Origin: Lunularia cruciata
Taxonomy: Eukaryota > Streptophyta > Marchantiopsida > Lunulariales > Lunulariaceae
Assembly (NCBI GenBank): GCA_948567375.1
Contig: OX419757.1
Location: 39,990,001 to 40,054,000, forward strand
Direction: 5' to 3'
DNA length: 64,000 bases
Part shown: one piece after another, positions 23,458-33,459 of the stretch
Position numbering within the stretch: the stretch's first letter is position 1
Layout: every line of letters starts with the position of its first letter
The notes under the pieces: generated by a model
Database searches by the model: none
What the model was told of the DNA's origin: nothing
The model's input: only the letters and a program-made list of their open reading frames with translations
Translations under genes and position numbers: made by a program

Positions 23458-24595
23458 CTACCTTCTATGGTACATCTTCAACTTATCATGGTTAATCCTA
23501 TCAAAGTGTCTTCCTCCGAACTCCTTGAGATCATAGGTGTAATTGCCCCACACCTTCTCCACTATGAAAGGTCCAAAGTACTTAGGCAAAAACTTCTTTT
23601 GCACTCTCTTGAATCGAATGGAATCAAACAACATGACCCAATCACCTTCCTTAAAAGGCTCCACCTTCTTTGAAAGGCTCCACCTTCTTCTTGCCTTGCC
23701 TCTTGTCATAGCTCTCCTTTTGTTTCCTTTGGGCTTGCTCCACTCGAACCATAGCAACTGCTCTTGCCTCTTCCAACTCCATGAGTTGATCCTTCCTTGA
23801 CTTCTCTGCATCACCTCCTTGTGCTTTCTTCAATCTCCTATGAATGCTTTGGAAGGTAGGAAGATCAAAGTGAATAGGTAAGGTAGACTCAATACCATAC
23901 ACCAATTGAAATGGAGAATATCCGGTGGAAGTTTTCATGGTTGTCCTATACTCCCACAAAACTGCATGAATCCTCTTGTCCCAATGATGTTTAGCCCCCT
24001 CCATTTCTGCATCTTTGGCCAACATCATGCACAAGGTCTGATTGGTTCTCTCTGCCAAGCTATTGGAATTTGGCTTATAGGATGTAGTTACTCTATGTGT
24101 GATAGAAAAATGTTGTAGCATGGCTGTAGTAATGCTTCCTGTAAACTCTCCTCCTCTATCAGAAACCAACTCCAAAGGGCATCCAAACCTAGTGATAATG
24201 CGTTCATAAGGAAATCTACCCACTTCATCTTCATTCTTGTCCCTCAATGGTCTAGCCTCAACCCACTTAGTAAGGTAATCAGTAACTACCACAATGTGCC
24301 GATTGTTCCTTGGGGTTCTATTGAGAGGTCCTACAAAATCAATTCCCCACTTCTCAAAAGGTCCTAGCAATGGAATTGATCTAAGTGGTGGAGTGGATGT
24401 AGACTTTCTAGCAAAAGCTTGACAAACATGACAAGTTTTGCAATAATCAAGACAATCCTTGAAAATCCCTCTCCAATGGTAACCTACATCTAGAATCTTG
24501 AAAGCAGTCTCCTTTCCTACAAAGTGTCCTCCACATACTAAACCTTCATGAAACTCCTTTATGAGTAGGATAGACTCTTCCTTACCCACTGCTCT
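23458..24595 (-). pseudogene. Element A integrase (broken by TGA and a 19-bp duplication)
   Basis: Inserts the cDNA into the genome. Right to left: HHCC zinc site (FHEGLVCGGH, then CKTCHVC), core with GIDFVGP, LVSDRGGEF and LAERTN giving the D, D, E triad, then YSPFQLVYG and C-terminus WVMLFDSIRFKRV, FLPKYFGPF, ending HRR just before the polypurine tract. It is fused in frame to RNase H except for a TGA at 24596-24598. A direct duplication of 19 bp at about 23653-23690 (GGCTCCACCTTCTTTGAAA twice) shifts the frame before the GPF-type C-terminus; the homologous part of element G has one copy. No chromodomain follows. Confidence 0.92.
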
Positions 24596-26548
24596 TCAAA
24601 GTAGACCATCTGCTCCTTGGTGAAAAAGAATATCCTCCACCATTGTGTAAGGTCTAGATCTTGCTGCAAGGGCCTTCCTCTCCCTAGCATGCATCCCTTC
24701 TGGATAGTTACCTCTTGTCACAAAATCCACAATCTCCTTGTACTCCATTGGAATCTCTTGAGTGACTGAGATTGTCATGAGCTCCTTATCCAAGAAGGAA
24801 TCATCTACTGGCTCATCTCCATCATGATCATAGGCTCTAGATAACAAATCAGCATTTGCATGTTTCTTTCCTGGCCTATCCTCAATTGTGTAGTCATACT
24901 CAGACAAGAGTATCATCCACCTTGCTAGTCTCTCTTCAACATTAGGCTTGTTGAAGATGTACTTCAAAGCCTTGTGATCCGTGACAATTGTGGCTTTCCC
25001 TCCAATCAAGTAGTGTCTAAACTTCTTGAGACCAAAGATCACTGCCAACCCTTCTCTCTCCATGACAGAGTAGTTCTTCTCTGCTGAAACCATCTGCCTA
25101 CTAGCATAAGCTATTGGATGATCATGCCCATCTTGGTCTAATTGACTAAGAGTGCATCCTATAGCTACATTAGAAGCATTAGTGTAGAGGATGAAAGGCT
25201 TACTCCAATCAAGTTTAGCAAGAATTGGAGCTATAACAAGGGATTGCTTGAGCTCCTCAAAAGCTTTGAAAGCCTCCTTGTCTTCCAAAATCACCATGTA
25301 ATCTACACTCTTCTTCATGTAGATGGTCAATGCATAAGCCTTGTTGGAAAATGAGAAGATGAACCTCCTATAGTACCCAACCATTCCCAAGAATTGGCGT
25401 AACTTTGTCAAGCTTGAAGGGAATGGAAGGTCTGAGATTTTCCTCACCTTCTCAGGATCAACTGCTATTCCATCCTTGGAGATGATGTGCCCCAAAAGTA
25501 GACCTTCTTCACATCCAAAAATGCACTTCTCTGGGTTGAGTGATGCATTTGCCTCATCCAAGCATTGCAAGACTTTGATTAGGTGCTCAAAGTGCTCCTC
25601 CTTGCTCCCATAGACACAAAAGTCATAAATGAAATCTCTCACAAATTTCCCAATGAAAGGTTCAAATACCTTGTTCATGAACCGTTGGAATGTGGCTGGA
25701 GCATTGCAAAGCCCAAAAGGCATGACCTTGAAAGCGTAAGTTCCCCAAGGTGTGGTGAATGTGGTGAGTTGTTGATGCTCTGGTGCAATCTTGATTTGGT
25801 TATATCCACTATAACCATCTCCAAAACTGTACCTCTCATGACCTGCAACCTCCTCCAAGATCTCATCAATGAATGGCAATGGGTAGTAGTCCTTCTTGGT
25901 AACAACATTGAGCTTCTTGTAATCCATACATACCCGAAGCTTGCCATTCTTTTTCTTCACAATGACAATTGGAGACACCCATTCTGAATTCTCCACCTCA
26001 AAGATAAATCCAGCCTCCTTGAGCTTATCAATCTCCTCCTTCACAACCAAAGATATTGGTGGGCTAATGTGACATTGCTTTTGGTGGATTGGTCTTGCAT
26101 GTGACTCCACCTCTATCTTGTGCTCCTCCAAGGTGACTTCCTTCAAATCCTTGTAACTGAAAGCAAACACATGGATGAACTTGCGGAAAATCTCCTCAAA
26201 TCTCACCTTCTCCTCCTTGGTAACATTTGGACCATACTTGAGGGTAGCTAACCTTCTCTCTACCTCCTCAAGTGTCAATGGTGATTTATCTGGGTCCTTC
26301 AAAACCTCTGGCTTAGGTGCAAAATCCATAGCACACAAAGGATACACATCTGAATCAGATTCAGATTCATCCTCCTCCATGGAAGTCTCCTCTTCCATGC
26401 TTGTGTCCACACCTGAAGCTCCTTCTTCAGAATCTGATTCCCAATAATCAAAAGATGGGGTATCTGAATGTGAAGTGTTGGTGGTGTTAGTCACAGGAAC
26501 AGTGACTCTATGGTTTGATGGCCCAATCCTCAAGTACCCTTTGTGCCA
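24596..26548 (-). pseudogene. Element A reverse transcriptase-RNase H with mutated catalytic residues
   Basis: About 645 codons without interruption. RT: WVSPIVIVKKKNGKLRVCMDY, GDGYSGYNQI with the first catalytic Asp, MPFGLCNAPATFQRFM, then the box FIYDFCVYG where FIDDF is expected. The first Asp of the pair is Tyr (TAT at 25625-25627), which should abolish polymerisation. RNase H: FILYTNASN where YTDAS is expected (Asp to Asn near 25178), AEKNYSVMEREGLAV with the Glu, and VTDHKAL with the third Asp. ADLLSRA closes the domain. The frame ends at TGA 24596-24598. Otherwise well preserved. Confidence 0.93.
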
Positions 26549-26551
26549 TCA

Positions 26552-26686
26552 ATCAGTTGTGCGTGCTGCTCTCAACCATGGCCTCCCAAGAAGTAAGTCA
26601 TAGCTTGAATCCTTCAAGACTTGGAAAGTCATGAGATTTTGAACTCCCATAACTGAAACTACCACCTTATCCATCACTCCTACTGG
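26552..26686 (-). pseudogene. Element A protease-RT linker between two TGA stops
   Basis: In the same frame as gag and pol, between TGA at 26687-26689 and TGA at 26549-26551. It encodes VMDKVVVSVMG, SSYDLLLGRPWL and AARTTD. The D-x-LLGRPWL motif is the C-terminal part of the retroviral-type protease (ILGRPWL in relatives). This shows gag and pol were one polyprotein. Confidence 0.82.
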
Positions 26687-28303
26687 TCAAACTTGTTGTT
26701 TGTTTGCCATGCTCACCACAAATGTTGAAGGTCTTGAGGGTATCATACCCAACTTTTTCATCAACTTTTCTGACATGGCATTCACTGCTGATCCTCCATC
26801 AACCAATGCATCCTTGATGTTGTGACCATTTACTCTCACATCAATCTTGGAGGCATATTCACAAGCCTCCCATGGTGCTGGCTTGGCATCCACCACCCCC
26901 AGTGATATTGGAACTTTTGCCTTCTTCTTCTTCTTGCTCCTTGTAGAACTCAAACCACCTCTAAGCTCCTTTCTCAAGGTAGGGTTCAAAGCAATTAATT
27001 GGCCCACTGTGATGTTAGCCTTGTGACTACCAACATCCTCCAACACATTGTAGTTCCATTGTTGCTTTGAGATCAAGAAGTCCTCCATCCCCAACTTCTT
27101 CCTTGGAGTCTTTGTTGTTGATTGTGTTGAGGTGCAAGTGCTCCTAGTAGACATAGGAGTATCCTTGCTTGAAGTAAATCCTTGAGAAGAGTGAACATCC
27201 TCTGCAAAACGAGCTCTCTTCTTCTCTTGTGCCAAAAGCTCCAAATTAAGACCCTTGGAGTTTGAGCACTCTCCCCTCTCATACTTGCTCTCCACCACAT
27301 CTATGGATGCTATCCCCTTACCTTTGTTGGGTTTAGGAGCCACTTGGGTTTCACTACCTCCCTCTTTCCCTCTATTGGCTCCCTCATAACCCCTTCCTCC
27401 ATGGTAAGTGGAATTTGGGCAATTCCTTTGGATATGGCCTCTTCCTCCACAACCAAAACAATTTCTATCATTGAAATTGTTGGCTGGTTGGCCTCCTCTA
27501 TATGGATAGTTTCCATAACTCCTAGGCCCGCTCCCTACATTCTGATCCACCTCTCTCTTCTCCCATAGTTGCACCACATTGATCTTGAGATCCGCAAGTT
27601 GTTCTGTGATGGTTTGGAGTGGATCTTTTGGTGGAGGTGCAAGAAATAGAGCAACTACTACTTGTGGTGCAACCCTTGTCACCAAAGTATCAAAAGTTCC
27701 ACCATACTTGTAGCGTTGAGGAGGATGCACAACCTCCTTCACCACCAAATCACTCTCATCCCCTTCCAAACTCTCCTCCATACGAATTGCGATCTTGATA
27801 GCTTCAACCTTGGAAGAAGGTTTCTCATATCTCACCTTGCTTCTAATTTGTGGTCTCAATTCTCCCACAAAATTCTTGGTGAGCATGGCCCCTATGCCAA
27901 TCATTGTAGTCTCCATATCATCCCCACCCTTCCTCAACACTATGCGAAATCTGGACTCCAACTTTTCCACTCTATCCACATAGACTCTCACTTTCTCTCC
28001 ATCTCCTTGCTTGAGAAATGTAACCTCACTCATCAATCTCTCATAACTCTCATCAGGAAGAAAGTTCTCAATGAGTGCTGAAGTCAGAGTCTCCCAAGAC
28101 TCCTCTTCCCCCTCTCTCCTCTCTCTCTTTTGGTATTCTGACTCATACCATGTAAGTGCTGCATCCTCAAAGAAATCTGGTAATAATAAGGCCCACTCAT
28201 TCTTCCTCCTCTCATTGTTTCCTATGCAAGCTCTCTTGAAGTCTCTCACAAAGGCCTCCACATCTTCTCCATCCTTGCCAAAAAAAACTGGAAGTTTTCC
28301 CAT
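26687..28303 (-). pseudogene. Element A gag-protease (538 codons, ends at TGA)
   Basis: The ATG at 28301-28303 starts MGKLPVFFGKDGEDVEAF, a Gag capsid of the retrotransposon-gag type (VRDFKRAC, WYESEYQKRER, FLPDESYERLMSE). A CCHC knuckle CFGCGGRGHIQRNC lies around residues 280-295, followed by a basic and Ser/Thr-rich linker. The protease (VRVNGHNIKDALVDGGSAVNAMS) has active site DGGS instead of DTG/DSG. The frame ends at a TGA, after which the protease continues. The same start is recognisable in element G (46856, ATG followed directly by a stop). Confidence 0.9.
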
Positions 28304-28534
28304 CTTAACCCCTCACTATCTTTCTTTTCTCTCAAATTCTTTTCTTTTCTTTTCTCTCACTCTATTACTAATAGAGTATATACATGACTAATACCATCTG
28401 AGAATAATCCACTCTAGGGAAAACAAAAGGTTCTGGTTGCTCCAAGATTTCTATAGCAATATCAAATCCTAGAGTGCATATTAATCTAACTCTCATGGAT
28501 AGTTTATCCATAAGTTGAAAGATTATCTCCATCA

Positions 28535-29008
28535 CTAATCTTGAGAACTAGCTGATGAAGGTGGTAGTATTTCTGTAGCTGTACTAAGACTCTCTCCAAG
28601 ATCCTTCACCAAAGTTTCCAAAAGTGCTTTTACTCCACTACACTCATGTCCTTTTGGAAGTCCTTCAACTCCACAAACCTCACACAACTCCTTGGTCTTA
28701 GATCTTCTCCCTCCCAATCTTGGTGAAGAAGGTCCAACATGCAAACCCAAGTCAAGTAAGCCTCTCCTTTCCCTCAATCTCTTGCTCTCAAAGGTCAATG
28801 GACATGAACTTGCCTTATGTCCCTTCTCTCCACATAAAAAGCACTTAGACTCACTCTTTCCTCCAAGTGGTGTAGGTTTTTGGATCCTCTCAATACTCTC
28901 TTCAAATTCTATTGTAAACTCTCTTTTCCTCAAATCAACCCCTACAATCACCTCAAACCCTTGGGGAACCTTGCATAATCTCAATTCCCACTCTTGATGA
29001 CCCTCCAT
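28535..29008 (-). CDS. Extra ORF of element A upstream of gag: CCHC plus C2HC zinc protein
   Basis: 157 codons, intact. The chosen start is the ATG of MEGHQEWELRLCKV at 29008, because an ATG at the matching place exists in element G (about 46153); the frame is open a little further upstream without ATG. Domains: N-terminal VPQGFEVIVGVDLRKREF and IEFEESIERIQKPTPLG; CCHC knuckle CFLCGEKGHKASSC (spacing 2-4-4); charged ESKRLRERRGLLDL; second motif CEVCGVEGLPKGHEC (C-x2-C-x8-H-x-C); Ser-rich tail. It lies between primer site and gag, in the same frame as gag but separated by several stops. The knuckle suggests nucleic-acid binding. I do not recognise the protein as a whole; an extra ORF before gag is known in Ogre-type elements, but similarity to that was not tested. 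Confidence 0.8.
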   Translation of the reverse strand: MEGHQEWELRLCKVPQGFEVIVGVDLRKREFTIEFEESIERIQKPTPLGGKSESKCFLCGEKGHKASSCPLTFESKRLRERRGLLDLGLHVGPSSPRLGGRRSKTKELCEVCGVEGLPKGHECSGVKALLETLVKDLGESLSTATEILPPSSASSQD

Positions 29009-29848
29009 GTTCCCCAAGATGAATCTAAACACTCAAACATGCTTTTTGTTGATCTCAAACTTCTCATGCATGAGATCTCCACTCTGTAGAATTGACCCTT
29101 CCTCACAATGTCACTCAAATCTCCAAACCAATATGTCACAGTCCTCTGAAATTTTGCACACTTTATAACAACTCCAGGGCTTCCCTTCTTGCAAAATTTC
29201 AGATCTTTTCATCGAGCCATTTGGCCTAGACACCTTTCTATTCAGCACCCATATTTCAGATTTGGTCTGAAAACCACCCCCCTCACTTCAAAAACTTATT
29301 TCTCCCTGCTCAAGAACGATGTTTCTCTAATTTGCGTGGCAGCAGGTAGGATACAATGCACTGAATTTTTTTGGAAATTTTCAGGACAATTCACTAAAAA
29401 TTGAAGAAATGGCAGACTCTGTACAATTTTCCAGAGAGCATGCAGTTGCGGGAGCACTTTACCCTATCAACTTTCAAAAATTCTAGCCCAGTGCGCATAA
29501 AAGCTCTCACAATAATTTCAAGTGTGCTAACTGAAAGATAACCCAAGATATCATGTGTAGAAATCTCAAGTCTAGATCTCAAACTTGAGATTTTGCACAA
29601 AAATCACCTTAATCCCCAAAATCTGCAATCCACCTCACACAATCTCTCCAATTCCTCTCATGTGTACAAGATGTACAAAATCACCTCAAAGACATCATAA
29701 TGAACTACAGGGTATAAAAATGGATCTTGGTTCTCTAACATAAGTTCAGCCCTCTCCTCTCCTAATGTTCTCTCCAAGTGAGCTCTCATAGCCTCCTTCT
29801 GCCTAATGTAGAATTGGACGCGAAACATTATCTTGCCTTCTAGAGAGG
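29009..29848 (-). other. Element A 5' leader
   Basis: 840 bp between primer site and the extra ORF, without a long frame. Homologous leader sequence is present in element G at about 45310-46148 (e.g. GAAATTCTCCAATAT-type segments around TTGTGTGAGGTGGATTGC). Probably untranslated RNA with packaging functions; nothing specific seen. Confidence 0.6.
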
Positions 29849-29865
29849 TCCCGGCAACGAAACCA
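29849..29865 (-). other. Element A primer binding site, tRNA-Asp-like
   Basis: On the minus strand, five bases after the LTR, TGGTTTCGTTGCCGGGA. From memory, the tRNA-Asp-type site of Athila/Tat gypsy elements is TGGCGCCGTTGCCGGGGA, which differs in few positions near the start. The iMet site used by B, D, F and I is absent. Element G keeps a decayed version near 45295-45312. Confidence 0.6.
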
Positions 29866-29869
29866 AAAA

Positions 29870-30561
29870 TATGAGCCGGCCTGTCTCTCACTCAGGATGA
29901 ACCTCTGATGGCTATTATGGTAGCGCACCATGGACTAAGAAGGCAAAGAACCCCAACTTCATCATACTCCTCCAAGGCTAACACTCCAAGACTCAAGACA
30001 ATGCTCACTAGAGAATTCAATGAGAGAGAGATAGTTGCAAATGAAAGGATGATGAGTACCTCTTCACCCCTTGTTTATATGGTGATGAAATAGTTACGTA
30101 CCAAAGTTACTAATTACCGTAGTAACTCAAGCTACTAGACTAAAAGTCAAGTAAAGTAAAAAAGCAGAAAGGAATATCCATTCACATGGGCATATTCCCC
30201 TAAGCATGTGATCTTATCTTGACCCAACCACTAAGTCAAGGATTCCTTCACATGGGCTATCCTTGGACTAAAGAAGAATCCAAAACAAAAAGGTTTGCGG
30301 GCCCAAGAGTTCTCAACTCTTTCCTCAAAGCCAAACACCTAGGAATAATACCAAGTCAACACACTAAAATCCAAAATAGTAGTGCTCATCTTTTCTACTT
30401 CCTCTAAAGTAAGGTCCCCTCTATCTTAGCTATGACTAAATTTAGCTAATTATGACTAATATAGAACCATCCTTTATCTCTATATAAATAATATCTCTTA
30501 AGTACTTGTAATACCAAGCTAAATATCACAATACCACACACATGCACAAATGGGTGTTACA
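29870..30561 (-). repeat. Element A 5' LTR
   Basis: 692 bp, same limits as the 3' LTR. The left end reads TATGAGCC instead of TGTGAGCC (one transition). About nine differences from 22718-23409 were counted by eye, including AGGACATTG/AAGACAATG, GAACTC/GAATTC, AAGTTCC/AAGGTCC and AACCATG/AATTATG. Confidence 0.95.
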
Positions 30562-31045
30562 GATCCTGCTTGGGTGATTTTTCTTTAACCCCAATGATTG
30601 ACCATTGGTGGGTTCTCACTACTTTCTTCCTCCAATCTACCATAGGGTTGTAATGCTCCATCCATGGCATGCCTAAGATTGCATCATAACAAGTTAATTG
30701 TATTTCTCGCCACTCAATTGCTTCTTGAATTCTCCTCCAGAGAGTGTTACCCATCTAGGTAATGATTCAATCCTCTCTATTTGCCCATTAGGAAACTCTA
30801 CTTCTTCACTCCTATCTCTCTCTAGATCCATTCCCTATCTTATTGCAATAGAGCAAGATAAGAAATTCTTTGTTGCTCTCGGATCGATTAATACTCTCAC
30901 TTGATTGCCTTCTAGGACTCCATTCATGACAATCAATTGTGAGGTTGCCTTTTGGGATCTTTTTGCATTAGTCTTCTTCCTTCCCTCGCTTCTCTTCTTC
31001 TTTATTAAGCCAATAAGGCTGCGAGATACATTTATTGGCAATCTT
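30562..31045 (-). pseudogene. Element B protease
   Basis: Read leftwards: SQLIVMNGVLEGNQVRVL, then DPRATKNFLS at the active-site position (DTGAT type, altered to DPR), SIAIR, then a stop, IEWREIQLTCYDAILGMPWMEHYNP with the typical D-x-ILGMPWL flap-end motif, and MVDWRKKVV. The frame then meets the A insertion at 30561 and resumes as the RT lead-in at 22717. Confidence 0.85.
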
Positions 31046-32115
31046 TGTTTTCCGAAGTGATTTCCACCTCCTCTTCTTCAATGCACCTCTCCATGTTGTT
31101 CAAAGATCACTTGTACAAAGGCCAAGGGCCTCTAGGGAAATGAGTGCAACAGTTGGTAGATATGTGCCCAATACAGCCACAATTGTAACAACGGTGTTGT
31201 TCTCCTTGAGTTCCTTCTCCTTGTGGGACTCCATCTCTTTGTTCTTCTACACGTCCACGCTTCCCTTGAAGCGGTCGTACTCCTCAATCTCAAAATTGAA
31301 GGTGCCCAATTCCATTGGTACTGGTCCACCCATGTGTGGCATTTCTGCTCGATAATGTTGAGGTGGAACTACTCCTTCACCTCCACCCAATGCTCTTGCT
31401 ATTCTCTATGCACAAGCAATGGCTTCAAATCCCGTGCGAGGATTTTGCACCATGACTTCTTGGTGAATCCACTCCTTTAATCCTCTTTTGAAATTGTCAA
31501 AAGCCTCTATTGTCGGTTATTACGACTTGTAGATCCAGAAATGCCTCCACATACTCTTGTATGATATTCTTTTGTCTCAATCCCCATAGTCGAGTTCGAG
31601 CCATCTACATAGAATCCACTGATTGGAAAATCTTTAGCAATCCTTCTTGCATTGTTGTCCATGTGACCTCCTTTCTCTCTGCCAACATGGATTGTTCCCC
31701 CAAGCTTCATGCCATGTGAGGGCTTTATCGGTCAAGTACCCTCATGCAAACACGCCTAGAGCATGCTCCGTGATCTCTGTTGAGAACAATCAGAAATATC
31801 AATTCATTCTTGAAATCCAATTTTCCACTGCTCCCATCATACATTGCCCCTTGTAAGGCTTGATGTTGCAGGTCTTCTTCATCCGGAGTAGCAATGTGGC
31901 TTCATTGTTGATAGGGTTTGTAGGCACAAGTGCCTCTCCAAGTACTTTAGTCGTAGGTACTGGGTTTTGAGATGGCTCTTCTTCTTGCATGGCTTGATTG
32001 TTCTTGAGGATTTTCACTTGACTTTGTAATGTCTCCATGGTCATCTTAATCTCTCAAGATTCATTCAACATCCCTTGCATTCCTTGCACCAACTCTTGCA
32101 ATTGCGGATCCATGG
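31046..32115 (-). pseudogene. Element B gag
   Basis: The Gag start is MDPQLQELVQGMQGML at about 32112, followed by IKMTMETLQSQVKILKNNQ (coiled-coil-like, shared with D and F), the capsid region with frameshifts (ALTWHEAWG, AKDFPISGFYVD), and an intact CCHC knuckle CYNCGCIGHISTNC near 31165-31206. An in-frame stop after MLNES and another near 31797 inactivate it. Confidence 0.8.
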
Positions 32116-32146
32116 TTCTTGCAACACTCAATTGCTAATGTCTACT

Positions 32147-32350
32147 TCAATACAGAGTCAATATGATCAATTTGGAAGGTTCATGAACTATCAGAACTAC
32201 CATTAGGACCTCATAAGCTATCACTTGTTGATAATACTCTTTGCCAAAATTCCTAACCACAAAATCTCTAAACATCACTTTTGATCTCACTACATAATGG
32301 ATTTCTACTTGAGTGTTGAAAGGAAGAGGATTTGGGACATTCAAATCCAT
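32147..32350 (-). CDS. Element B pre-gag frame 2 (67 codons, unknown)
   Basis: Begins MDLNVPNPLPFNTQVEIH, contains VVRSKVMFRDFVV, YYQQVIA and ends LIILTLY. Very similar to 15586-15792 in D and detectable at about 56700-56880 in F. It is in the same frame as gag and ends about 35 bp before the gag ATG. Function unknown. Confidence 0.5.
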   Translation of the reverse strand: MDLNVPNPLPFNTQVEIHYVVRSKVMFRDFVVRNFGKEYYQQVIAYEVLMVVLIVHEPSKLIILTLY

Positions 32351-32381
32351 GTTATTATAATAGAATGTAGATTGTCAAATC

Positions 32382-32576
32382 CTACTCTCTGTCATATATC
32401 ACCACAGGTAGAATCACCGGGTTTGGTGAGTTTGTCACTCTATCCATGAATTTTGCACCAAAGTGATTAACTAGTGATACCCTCATTTGCTCACACTGGA
32501 TGTACATAACCTTGATGTGGAATGGATTTAGGAATGGAAAGCTAGGTACTAGAAATTGTCCTCCCGGTGCATCCAT
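32382..32576 (-). CDS. Element B pre-gag frame 1 (64 codons, unknown)
   Basis: Begins MDAPGGQFLVPSFPFLNPFH, contains YIQCEQMRVSLV, FGAKFMDRV and ends PVVIYDRE. A close homologue lies at 56882-57097 in element F, and a damaged one at about 15377-15560 in D. It is offset by one frame from pre-gag frame 2, so the two may once have been a single sequence of about 140 codons. Not recognised. Confidence 0.5.
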   Translation of the reverse strand: MDAPGGQFLVPSFPFLNPFHIKVMYIQCEQMRVSLVNHFGAKFMDRVTNSPNPVILPVVIYDRE

Positions 32577-32703
32577 CCTGTCCGCTCTCTAAAGTCCTTC
32601 CTAAGTCTAGCAATTTTTCTATGTTGTCCACCTCAAATTACTCAATTTTAGTAATTCATGCTCTTCCAAGAGGGGTGATCCACTCTCTTGGACTAAGACA
32701 CTC

Positions 32704-32715
32704 GCTCTAATACCA
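32704..32715 (-). other. Element B primer binding site, tRNA-iMet type
   Basis: On the minus strand TGGTATTAGAGC, one base after the LTR, one mismatch to TGGTATCAGAGC. Confidence 0.9.
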
Positions 32716-32716
32716 T

Positions 32717-33459
32717 TGTAATACTCTGAGGACAAGAGAAGAGAGAAAACACAGATTACACACTCAACATTTGATGCCCCAAAGGAGCACCTTCTCTTTA
32801 TTATATAGACAAAGAGGATCTCCTCCAAGGAAGCTCCACTGTAGGATTAGGCACACATATCGATGACATGTTAGCAAGCTCCACCCTTGGATTACTTACT
32901 TGGATGGGTGACATGTCAGTCCAGGTCCAATCTGGTTGGTCAAATAAGCTTTGACCAAAGGGAATATTTTAGGGAATCTTCAAGTAGGAGTCTAAGAATC
33001 ACGTAAGGTACCATTGAAAAGCTCTTGATGAGACAAATCAGGGAGGAGGGAAAGCCAGCCTATCCTCTAGTTGGGGGGGGGGGGGGGGGAATTTGCACAT
33101 TTTTTAGGCCTAATTCATCCGTTTAGGCCTCCGAAATTGCCCTCAAAGATTTTAGGTATATTTCGGTTCCTACTCTATTAGTAGAAGTCCCCTTTTGGTA
33201 ATATCTCTTTCTGATCCGTTTAGTCCATCATGTGTAACCTCTTTCCAGATGTTACCAAACCAATTCTCACCTTTAAATCATATGTCTAGTTATTGGTTCT
33301 AAGGTTCTCAAGTCTATTTTGGTTTTTGCTCTATTTGTAGAACTACTCTTTTGGTGATACTTATATCTGATCTATTTTGACCATCATGTATAATATCATT
33401 CTAGATGTTACCAAACTGAATTTCACATCTAGATCATATGGTTAGCTCTTGGTATTACA
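32717..33459 (-). repeat. Element B 5' LTR
   Basis: 743 bp, plus-strand ends TGTAATACTCTGAGG and CTCTTGGTATTACA, followed by TGGGT. Contains a 17-base G run (33073-33089) at the place where the 3' LTR has 12 G. Confidence 0.94.

Larger units (their letters stand above)
22718..30561 (-). mobile_element. Element A: full-length non-chromoviral Ty3/gypsy retrotransposon
   Basis: 7.84 kb with 692-bp LTRs (22718-23409, 29870-30561) differing at about nine positions by eye (~1.3%), so young relative to its hosts. Flanks carry the 4-bp target duplication GATC (22714-22717 and 30562-30565). Minus-strand order: primer site, an extra ORF with two zinc motifs, gag-protease-RT-RNase H-integrase in one frame broken by three TGA codons, a 19-bp duplication frameshift, polypurine tract. 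There is no chromodomain and no env-like frame after integrase. The RT style resembles the OTA/Phygy/Selgy side of plant gypsy elements (inference). It lies in the protease-RT junction of element B. Confidence 0.95.
19028..33459 (-). mobile_element. Element B: Ty3/gypsy chromovirus, split by element A
   Basis: Minus-strand element with 3' LTR 19028-19757 and 5' LTR 32717-33459, flanked by a perfect 5-bp target duplication TGGGT (19023-19027 and 33460-33464). Internal order: primer site, pre-gag frames, gag, protease, then RT, RNase H, integrase, chromodomain, polypurine tract. Element A sits between protease and RT. LTR divergence over the first ~70 bp is roughly 8-10% by eye, older than A. 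Inactive: stops in gag, RT and integrase. Confidence 0.95.

Noticed and set aside
27344-28391. Plus-strand frames of 60-140 codons over the element A gag
   Set aside because: Antisense shadows of a well-supported gag frame; no domain.
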